Source of the DNA: Verrucomicrobiia bacterium
GTDB lineage: Bacteria; Zixibacteria; MSB-5A5; DSPP01
NCBI GenBank assembly: GCA_035574275.1
Contig: DATLYY010000073.1
Location: 27,398-91,397, forward strand
Direction of reading: 5' to 3'
DNA: 64,000 nucleotides
Shown here: positions 57,744 through 64,000 of the stretch, piece by piece
Layout of the letters: the number at the start of each line of letters is the position of its first letter
How positions within the stretch are numbered: the stretch's first letter is position 1
Notes under the pieces: generated by a model
Databases searched by the model: none
Told to the model about the DNA's origin: nothing
What the model saw: the letters and a program-made list of their open reading frames with translations, nothing else
Program-made: the position numbers and the translations under genes

Positions 57744-58478
57744 ATGTCAAAACGAGCTGTAATGCTTTTGGCAGGGGAGCTTTTTTTTGCCATGGCACAG
57801 GCTTCTGTGGCCGCCGGGCCGGAGCTTCACATCAACGCCGATGCCCGCAACCTGCTCCGCCAGCCGGATCGCTACTTCGACCGCCAGCGTCCCCCCAAAC
57901 CAATGAAAGAAAACGAAGCGGCCTTTACGGAGGGGCTGGTGCGCTGCCGCACGGAGGCGGATGCCCGCGCCAACGTCAAATCGGGCCGCAAAAACCAGCC
58001 CTGCGTCGCCATTATCACGGTGGAGGCAGTCACCGTTTTGGTGGGGGGAGACGTAACCGTTAATATCCCCTACCGGCCGGAATACGGCGACCGCATCGAC
58101 GGCCAGAGTTGGGAAGTTTTGAAAGCCCATGAAGAGGGGCATGCCCGAATCTACCGGGAAGTCTTTGAACGGGTTGCCCAGCCGATTGCGGACGCCGTTT
58201 TTGCCAAATGCCCCAAGGCCTTCAATATCTCCATCCCGGTCTGCACCGATGACGAAATCCGCGCCCGGATGGACCAGCAGCTCGACGTGTTGCTGGATGC
58301 CTTGACCGCCGAGGCGGTTTCCAAAATCACCGCTGTTTTCCGGGAAGTGAACGAGACCTATGACGCCGTCACCGACCACGGCCGCCGGGGAGCGGACGGC
58401 GGGAAACCATCGATAGACAATCAACTGGCAGCCGCCCGCGAAGCAATACAAAATTTCAAGCTCCAGGCCCGTTATTAA
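57744..58478 (+). CDS. Exported DUF922-type zincin-like protein
   Basis: A 244-aa protein with a signal peptide (MSKRAVMLLAGELFFAMAQASVAAG) and GAGG before the ATG. LKAHEEGHARIYREVFE contains HEEGH, the HExxH zinc motif, in the context usual for DUF922 putative proteases. Two Cys pairs (RCRTEA/QPCVA and AKCPKA/PVCTDDE) may form disulfides. A helical C-terminus follows. Substrate unknown; peptidase activity is an inference from the motif. Confidence 0.78.
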   Translation: MSKRAVMLLAGELFFAMAQASVAAGPELHINADARNLLRQPDRYFDRQRPPKPMKENEAAFTEGLVRCRTEADARANVKSGRKNQPCVAIITVEAVTVLVGGDVTVNIPYRPEYGDRIDGQSWEVLKAHEEGHARIYREVFERVAQPIADAVFAKCPKAFNISIPVCTDDEIRARMDQQLDVLLDALTAEAVSKITAVFREVNETYDAVTDHGRRGADGGKPSIDNQLAAAREAIQNFKLQARY

Positions 58479-58600
58479 TCTTTTCCGTTTTACTAAACGC
58501 CTTTTATCCGCTAAATTACCGCCGAGGGATGATGTTTTTAATTCCCGGCATGAATCGGGTGGATATATAAGCGGCGGTGCCTTGATTTATCTTTTTAAAA

Positions 58601-60847
58601 ATGACAAAAACCGAAAATTCACGCTATAAGATTCTGGAAAAATTGGGGGAAGGAGGGGTGGGGGAGGTTTATCTGGCGGAGGATACCATCTTGGGGCGCA
58701 AAGTGGCCGTAAAAAAACTTTCTTCCAGCCGGATATCCGACCCGGATTCCCGCCGGCGTTTTATTCAGGAAGCCAAGGCCCAAGCCATTTTGAACCACCC
58801 CAACATCGCCACCTTCTACGAGGTGGGGGAAACCCCCGAAGAGGTTTTTATCGTCATGGAATACGTCGAGGGCCGCTTGCTTTCCCAGTTGGTGGCGGAT
58901 GGGAAGATCTCGTTGTCCGAAGTTCTCGACTTGGCCATCCAGATTGGAGAGGGGCTTGGAGCGGCCCATGAGGCCGGCATTGTGCATCGGGACATCAAGC
59001 CGGCCAACATCTTGGTCACCTCCCGCGGATCGGTCAAGTTGACCGATTTTGGTCTGGCAAAATGGGGCGAGGCTTCCGGACTTACCCAAACCGGAGTACG
59101 GGTCGGCACGGCCCACTACATGGCCCCCGAGCAGGTGGAGGGAAAAAAGGTCGATCACCGGGCCGACATCTTCTCGTTCGGGGCGGTTTTGTATGAGTTG
59201 GTGACGGCCAGAAAGCCATTCGACGGTGAGACCGAAACGGCCATCTTTTACGAACTGTTGAACGTCACCCCGCAGCCCCTGGCCCGCTATGCCCGCGGCA
59301 TCCCGCCGGAACTGGAGCGGGTGGTGCAAAAATGCCTGGCGAAGGACCCCGATTTGCGCTACCAGCGAATGTACGAGCTGTTGGCCGATTTGCGGGCGCT
59401 CAGAAAAAGCGTGAAGGCCGGTCGTCTTGGAACGGAAAGCTCGGACGGAGCGCTGGCCCCTTCGATCGCCGTTTTGCCTTTCACCAATATGAGCCCGGAA
59501 CCGGAGAACGAATATTTCAGCGACGGTTTGACGGAGGAGATCATAGCCAATTTGACCAAAATCCGCACTTTAAAAGTCATCTCCCGCACCTCGATTATGC
59601 GGTACAAGCGGACGGCCAAATCGCTGCGGCAGGTCGCTGCGGAGCTCTCCGTTCAGTACATTCTGGAAGGGAGCGTCCGGAAGTTTGGCGACCATCTGCG
59701 CATCACCGCCCAGTTGATAGATGCTTTTCAGGATGCCCACCTCTGGGCCGAGACCTACCGCGGCACGATGGAGGACGTTTTCGACATTCAGGAAAAAGTG
59801 GCCCAGGAGATTGCCGGCGCCCTGCGGCTGCATTTGACGCCGGGGGAAAGCAAAGAGCTCAAAAAACGCTATACCGAGAACACGGAGGCCTATCAGCTTT
59901 ACTTGCAGGGTCGTTTCCAATGGAACAAACGGACCGTGGAGGGGTTTACCAAAGCGATAGCGCTCTTTCAGGAAGCCCTTCAAAAGGATCCTCGTTTCGC
60001 CCTGGCTTATGCCGGTCTGGCCGACAGCTACGCCTTGCTTGGAGAAACGAGCTTGTATGCCCGGCATCCCCACGATGTCTATCCCAAAGCCCGGGAGGCG
60101 GCCGCCCGGGCCTTGGAACTGGACGAGGGGTTGGCGGAAGCCCATACCTCGATGGGCTATTTGAAGATGAACGATTATGACTGGCAGGGAGCGGAGGAGG
60201 AGTTCAAAAAGTCAATCGAACTCAATCCCAGCTACGCCACCACCTACCACTGGTACAGCGGCCTTTTGTCGGCGACCGGGCGGAACGAGGAAGCCATTCG
60301 CATGATGGAAAAAGCCCGTGATTTGGACCCCATCTCCATGCCGATTCAGACGGATTTGGGGCTCTCGTACTATTTCGCCCGCCAGTATGACCGGGCCATT
60401 GAGCAATACAGAAGGGCCCTCGATTTGGATCCCGACTTCACCCGCGCCTACATAAGCTTGAGTTCCGCGCTGGCCTTGACCGGGCGGCATGAAGAGGCCT
60501 TGACCGAAGTTCAAAAGGCGATTGAACGGACCGGCGACCGGAGCCGGGTGGCTTACTTGGGCAGGGTATACGCCCGGATGGGGGAACGGAAAAAGGCCCT
60601 GGAGGCGATAGAAGAGGTGAACGAGATTTCCCAAAAACGGATCGTCTCCCCCCATTCGATAGCCTTGGTCTATGCCGCGCTTGGAGAAAAGGATTCGGCC
60701 TTCGAATGGCTGAACAAGTCACTGGGGGAGGGGTACGTGGAGCTTTATACCTTAAAGGTTGACCCCTGGCTGGATTCCTTGCGGGACGACCCCCGCTTTC
60801 AGGAACTGCTCGAAAAAGCCCGCTTGAAGGCTCGCCTGGGAAGATGA
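58601..60847 (+). CDS. Ser/Thr protein kinase with TolB/FlgO-like and TPR domains (kinase 3)
   Basis: A 748-aa paralogue of kinases 1 and 2. Catalytic features are GEGGVG (16-21), K38, HRDIKPAN (129-136), DFG (149-151) and APEQ, so it should be active. The TolB/FlgO-like domain begins PSIAVLPFTNMSPEPENEYF, GLTEEIIANLTKIRTLKV. TPRs follow (FQEALQKDPRFALAYAGLAD, YRRALDLDPDFTRAYISLSS). No membrane helix. The ATG has no obvious Shine-Dalgarno; the upstream 120 nt contain TATATAAG near 58564 but no matching -35. It overlaps kinase 4 by 4 nt. Confidence 0.9.
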   Translation: MTKTENSRYKILEKLGEGGVGEVYLAEDTILGRKVAVKKLSSSRISDPDSRRRFIQEAKAQAILNHPNIATFYEVGETPEEVFIVMEYVEGRLLSQLVADGKISLSEVLDLAIQIGEGLGAAHEAGIVHRDIKPANILVTSRGSVKLTDFGLAKWGEASGLTQTGVRVGTAHYMAPEQVEGKKVDHRADIFSFGAVLYELVTARKPFDGETETAIFYELLNVTPQPLARYARGIPPELERVVQKCLAKDPDLRYQRMYELLADLRALRKSVKAGRLGTESSDGALAPSIAVLPFTNMSPEPENEYFSDGLTEEIIANLTKIRTLKVISRTSIMRYKRTAKSLRQVAAELSVQYILEGSVRKFGDHLRITAQLIDAFQDAHLWAETYRGTMEDVFDIQEKVAQEIAGALRLHLTPGESKELKKRYTENTEAYQLYLQGRFQWNKRTVEGFTKAIALFQEALQKDPRFALAYAGLADSYALLGETSLYARHPHDVYPKAREAAARALELDEGLAEAHTSMGYLKMNDYDWQGAEEEFKKSIELNPSYATTYHWYSGLLSATGRNEEAIRMMEKARDLDPISMPIQTDLGLSYYFARQYDRAIEQYRRALDLDPDFTRAYISLSSALALTGRHEEALTEVQKAIERTGDRSRVAYLGRVYARMGERKKALEAIEEVNEISQKRIVSPHSIALVYAALGEKDSAFEWLNKSLGEGYVELYTLKVDPWLDSLRDDPRFQELLEKARLKARLGR

Positions 60848-63063
60848 TCGGCCAGACTGTTTCGCATTACAAAATTTTGGAAAAGCTCGGCGAGGGCGGC
60901 ATGGGGGTGGTTTACAAAGCGCAGGATCTCCGGCTGGATCGTATAGTGGCATTAAAATTTCTTCCACCCCACCTTGGAGCGGAAGAAGATCAGAAAAAAC
61001 GTTTTTTTCAGGAAGCCAAGGCCGCCTCGGCTTTGGACCATCCCAACATCTGCACCATCCACGAAATCGACCAGACCGAGCGGGGACAGATTTTCATCTG
61101 CATGGCGTATTACGAAGGGGAACCGCTCAACAAAAAAATAGAAAAGGGGCCGTTGAAAACAGAAGAAACGATTTCCATCTCCCTCCAGATTGCTCAAGGG
61201 TTGGCGAAGGCCCACCGACAGGGGATTGTCCACCGGGACATCAAGTCGGGCAACGTGGTGATAACGGCCGACGGCATCGCAAAAATCGTCGATTTCGGGC
61301 TGGCAAAACTATTGGGGAACAGCACCTCCGCCAAATCCAAAACGGTGGGCACGCCGAATTACATCGCCCCCGAGCTTCTCCGCGGGGAAGCGGCGGATCA
61401 CCGGGCCGACCTTTGGTCCTTGGGGGTGGTCTTGTACGAGATGCTGACGGGACAAAAGCCGTTCACGGGAGAATACGAACAGGCGGTGATGTATGCCATT
61501 TTGAATGAAATCCCCGCACCGCTCAGTTCGATGCGAAAGGAAGTTCCGTTTCAATTGGAAAACGTCGTTGCCAAATGTCTGCAAAAAGACCCTGCCGGCC
61601 GTTACCAAAAAGCCGAGGAGTTGATTGCGGACTTGAAACAGGCGGAGGCGGCCTGCTGCGCGGCTGTGCCGGCGGCCTCCGTTTTGAAGTCGATAGCCGT
61701 TCTGCCTTTTGACAACATCAGCCCGGATCCGGAAAACGAATATTTCAGCGACGGGCTGACCGAAGAGGTCATCACCCACCTTTCCAAAATCCGCACACTG
61801 AAAGTTATTTCCCGCACCTCAGCTGTGCGCTACAAGGGTGTCAAAAAGCCCCTGCGCCAGATTGCCGGCGAACTGGGGGTGGAGTTCATTCTCGAGGGGA
61901 GTGTCCGCCGGCAGGGAAACGATTTGCGCATCACCGCCCAACTTATCGATGCCGTGCAGGATTCACACCTCTGGGCCGAAAAGTACCGCGGTACCATGGA
62001 AGACGTTTTCGACATTCAGGAAAAAGTGGCGGGGGAAATCACCGGCGCTTTGCGGCTCACGCTTTCCCCCAACGAGGAGAAAGATTTGAAGCAGCGCCCG
62101 ACCCAGGATCCGGAAGCCTTCCAGTCCTACCTCAAGGGGCGCTACTGGTGGAACAAACGGACAGAGGAAAGTATTTGGAAAGGAATACGCTTCTTTGAGC
62201 AGGCAATTCAGAAAGACCCGCTTTACGCGTTGGCCTATGCCGGACTGGCGGATTCCTACAATATGCTCGGCTTCTACAGCATGCTGCCGCCCAAGGAGGC
62301 ATTTCCCAAAGCTCGGGCGGCAGCTTTGAAATCCCTTGAAATTGACGAAAATTTGGCCGAAGCGTATCCTGCCCTGGCCTACGCCCGGCATTACCACGAC
62401 TGGAACTGGAGCGGCGCAGAAAAGGATTACCAGCGGGCCCTCCAGTTAAACCCCAACTATGCATCGGCCAACCAATTTTATGGCACTTTTCTTTTGAGCA
62501 TGGGGCGTACGGAAGAAGGGTTTGCCCGGATGAGAAAAGCCCTGGAACTGGATCCGCTTTCCCTCATCATCAATGCTGCTCTTGGGTGGCTGCATTATTA
62601 TGCCCGTCAGTATGACCTGGCGATTGAACAGTTTAAGAAAGTGCTCGAAATGGATCCTAATTTCTTTTTGGCCCATCTTTGGATGGGGTTCGCCTACCAG
62701 GAAAAGGCGATGTATGGGAAGGCATTGGAGGAATACGAAAAAGCCAAAGCCATTTCCTCCGGTAGCCCAATCACCATTGCCTCCCTCGGCCATACTTACG
62801 CCACTTCTGGCGAGCGTGAAAAGGCCCTTGCCATGGTGGAAGAACTTTTGGAACTGCAGAAGAAACGCTATGTCTCCGCCTATTATTTCGCCTCTATTTA
62901 TGCTGGACTGGGGGACAAGGATACGGCTTTCGATTGGTTCGAAAAAGCGTTTGAAGAACGGTCCCAGGCTCTGGTTTTCTTGAAAGTCGATCCCCACGTC
63001 GACCCGCTCCGCGACGACCTGCGCTTTACTGCGTTGCTTAGAAAAGTCGGCTTGGAAAAGTAG
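60844..63063 (+). CDS. Ser/Thr protein kinase with TolB/FlgO-like and TPR domains (kinase 4)
   Basis: A 739-aa paralogue that starts MIGQTVSHYKILEKLG, like kinase 1. It has GEGGMG (16-21), K38, HRDIKSGN (130-137), DFG, and APEL in place of APEQ. The middle domain begins KSIAVLPFDNISPDPENEYF and is closest to kinase 3, which suggests a tandem duplication or recombination between kinases 1 and 3. TPRs include YQRALQLNPNYASANQFYGT and FKKVLEMDPNFFLAHLWMGF. The ATG overlaps the kinase 3 stop (ATGA), so the two are made together. No terminator is seen after the stop. Confidence 0.9.
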   Translation: MIGQTVSHYKILEKLGEGGMGVVYKAQDLRLDRIVALKFLPPHLGAEEDQKKRFFQEAKAASALDHPNICTIHEIDQTERGQIFICMAYYEGEPLNKKIEKGPLKTEETISISLQIAQGLAKAHRQGIVHRDIKSGNVVITADGIAKIVDFGLAKLLGNSTSAKSKTVGTPNYIAPELLRGEAADHRADLWSLGVVLYEMLTGQKPFTGEYEQAVMYAILNEIPAPLSSMRKEVPFQLENVVAKCLQKDPAGRYQKAEELIADLKQAEAACCAAVPAASVLKSIAVLPFDNISPDPENEYFSDGLTEEVITHLSKIRTLKVISRTSAVRYKGVKKPLRQIAGELGVEFILEGSVRRQGNDLRITAQLIDAVQDSHLWAEKYRGTMEDVFDIQEKVAGEITGALRLTLSPNEEKDLKQRPTQDPEAFQSYLKGRYWWNKRTEESIWKGIRFFEQAIQKDPLYALAYAGLADSYNMLGFYSMLPPKEAFPKARAAALKSLEIDENLAEAYPALAYARHYHDWNWSGAEKDYQRALQLNPNYASANQFYGTFLLSMGRTEEGFARMRKALELDPLSLIINAALGWLHYYARQYDLAIEQFKKVLEMDPNFFLAHLWMGFAYQEKAMYGKALEEYEKAKAISSGSPITIASLGHTYATSGEREKALAMVEELLELQKKRYVSAYYFASIYAGLGDKDTAFDWFEKAFEERSQALVFLKVDPHVDPLRDDLRFTALLRKVGLEK

Positions 63064-63108
63064 TAGAATAATCCCGTCGAATTCCCTTCAAAACCGTTAT
63101 TGATGCCT

Positions 63109-63137
63109 TTGACACCCACCGGTCCCCCGCTTATATT
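63109..63137 (+). promoter_or_regulatory. dcd promoter
   Basis: TTGACA (63109-63114), a 17-nt spacer and TATATT (63132-63137), among the best matches in the window. Leader of ~38 nt with AGAAGGAAA before ATG 63182. Confidence 0.75.
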
Positions 63138-63181
63138 CGCCTGCTCAATTGGAACCAAAAACTTGGACAGAAGGAAAATAG

Positions 63182-63742
63182 ATGCCGATTAAAAGCGACC
63201 GATGGATAAAGGAAATGGCCCAAAAGCACCGGATGATCGTCCCCTTCGCCGACCGGCAGGTGCGGAAGGGAAAGATTTCCTTTGGCCTTTCCTCCTACGG
63301 TTACGACATCCGCGTGGCGGACGAGTTTATGATTTTCACCAACGTGAATTCATCCATCGTGGATCCCAAGGCCTTCGACCCGCAGTCCCTGGTCAAGGTA
63401 AAAGCGCCGTACATTCTGATTCCCCCCAATTCCTTTGCCTTGGCCCGCACCGTGGAGTATTTCAAAATTCCCCGCTCCGTCTTGACCGTTTGTCTGGGAA
63501 AATCGACCTACGCCCGCTGCGGCATCATCGTCAACGTCACCCCCTTCGAGCCGGAATGGGAGGGGCACGCCACATTGGAGATTTCCAACACCACCCCCCT
63601 TCCGGCCAAAATCTACGCCAACGAGGGAATCGCCCAGATTCTCTTTTTGGAATCGGACGAATTGTGCCAAGTTTCGTATAAGGATAAGAGGGGAAAATAT
63701 CAAGCGCAACGGAACATTACCTTGCCAAGGATGGAGAAATGA
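63182..63742 (+). CDS. dcd: dCTP deaminase
   Basis: Converts dCTP to dUTP, feeding thymidylate synthesis. The 186-aa protein has the trimeric dUTPase-like fold signatures [39 protein letters not shown] (106-114) and catalytic E133 in [10 protein letters not shown]. The C-terminus covers the active site ([13 protein letters not shown]). Whether it is mono- or bifunctional (DCD-DUT) cannot be told here. The stop overlaps the next ATG. Confidence 0.95.
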   Translation: MPIKSDRWIKEMAQKHRMIVPFADRQVRKGKISFGLSSYGYDIRVADEFMIFTNVNSSIVDPKAFDPQSLVKVKAPYILIPPNSFALARTVEYFKIPRSVLTVCLGKSTYARCGIIVNVTPFEPEWEGHATLEISNTTPLPAKIYANEGIAQILFLESDELCQVSYKDKRGKYQAQRNITLPRMEK

Positions 63743-64000
63743 AGTTCAGGGTTCTTTTATTAGGGGTGCTGCTTTTTGTCGCCTGTGGGAAAAAGTCGGA
63801 GACTCAAACAGCGGCGGCCAACAACAATCAAAAGCTGAATCAAAATCTGCCCAGTCCTTTGATTCCTTCATCGCCCGGCGGCGACCCGCGGGTAACTCCC
63901 GCCGACACCCAGCCCACGATTCTTTCCCAAATCGAAAGCCAGGCCGCGGGAATGAAACTCCCCGGAAAAATCGCCTTTTGGCGGGGCGGGCAGCTCTATT
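63739..64000 (+). CDS. Lipoprotein, possibly TolB-like propeller (3' end outside window)
   Basis: The first 87 residues of a lipoprotein; the gene runs off the right edge. The signal peptide [21 protein letters not shown] ends in a lipobox (FVAC). A low-complexity Asn/Gln/Pro linker follows ([20 protein letters not shown]), then [12 protein letters not shown], which resembles the first strand of TolB/WD40-type propellers. ATG 63739 overlaps the dcd stop. Confidence 0.65.
   Translation, partial: MKFRVLLLGVLLFVACGKKSETQTAAANNNQKLNQNLPSPLIPSSPGGDPRVTPADTQPTILSQIESQAAGMKLPGKIAFWRGGQLY

Noticed and set aside
1..64000. Mobile elements, prophage, defence islands or CRISPR arrays
   Set aside because: No transposase, integrase, phage structural, Cas, restriction or toxin-antitoxin proteins were recognised, and no regular repeat array was seen.

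Overview
The window reads as a chromosomal segment of a diderm, probably uncultured bacterium of the FCB group. The best guess is Zixibacteria or a close relative. This is inferred from several secreted proteins that end in paired dockerin-like calcium loops (GDxNxDGxxTxxDVVxxLNxxFL), from soluble Ser/Thr kinases carrying TolB/FlgO-like and TPR domains, and from lipoproteins and cleavable signal peptides. No phage, transposon, integrase, CRISPR array or insertion sequence was seen. Genes are dense, many overlap by 1-14 nt, and no gap exceeds 300 nt. Good Shine-Dalgarno sites are common, but several promoters sit so close to their start codons that leaderless or near-leaderless mRNAs are likely.

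Layout. 1-1316: 3' part of dnaG with a terminator. 1370-4894 (-): large secreted BNR-type protein with dockerin-like tail. 5104-13433 (+): cmk-plsC fusion, ispH, rpsA, mtaB, then a kinase-derived GAF/receiver protein that has lost its phospho-acceptor His. 13500-14885 (+): small secreted protein with dockerin-like tail. 14888-16447 (-): FAD-dependent amine oxidase/CrtI-family oxidoreductase. 16544-23144 (+): tightly packed run of aroC, a MetE-core-like protein, glyA, a thiamine-binding-type protein, cutA, a PPC-domain protein, SAM hydroxide adenosyltransferase, nrdR and tatC. 23260-29258 (+): kinase, secreted Xaa-Pro peptidase, kinase. 29266-32124 (-): HYR plus seven-bladed FG-GAP protein. 32288-33562 (+): GAF-SpoIIE phosphatase. 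33549-37240 (-): prolyl oligopeptidase and purF. 37338-40680 (+): pgsA, two membrane proteins and recN. 40745-40820 (-): tRNA-Ala. 41055-42827 (+): S41 peptidase. 42921-45885 (-): envelope-type operon with a FnIII lipoprotein, a DUF4384/PEGA protein with a long charged tail and a small Ca-loop protein. 46130-49060 (-): BNR plus FG-GAP secreted protein. 49192-52568 (-): NtrC-type regulator and its histidine kinase. 52658-54892 (+): polytopic membrane protein and a DUF1579-like secreted protein. 54905-57606 (-): Nramp-like transporter, DUF512 radical-SAM-like protein and tRNA-Gly. 57744-63063 (+): zincin-like DUF922 protein and two more kinases overlapping by 4 nt. 63182-64000 (+): dcd and the start of a lipoprotein.

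How it fits together. Core housekeeping (replication, nucleotide, isoprenoid, phospholipid, translation and one-carbon genes) is interleaved with an extracellular and signalling repertoire. Four secreted proteins share one C-terminal tag. Four kinases share one architecture and probably send signals through TPR docking. There are also a two-component pair, a phosphatase and a receiver protein that may act without phosphotransfer from its own kinase core. The most unusual items are the MetE-like protein that appears to lack most zinc ligands, the kinase-peptidase-kinase cluster, the terminal-cysteine dockerin-like tag, and compact divergent promoters whose -35 boxes face each other.
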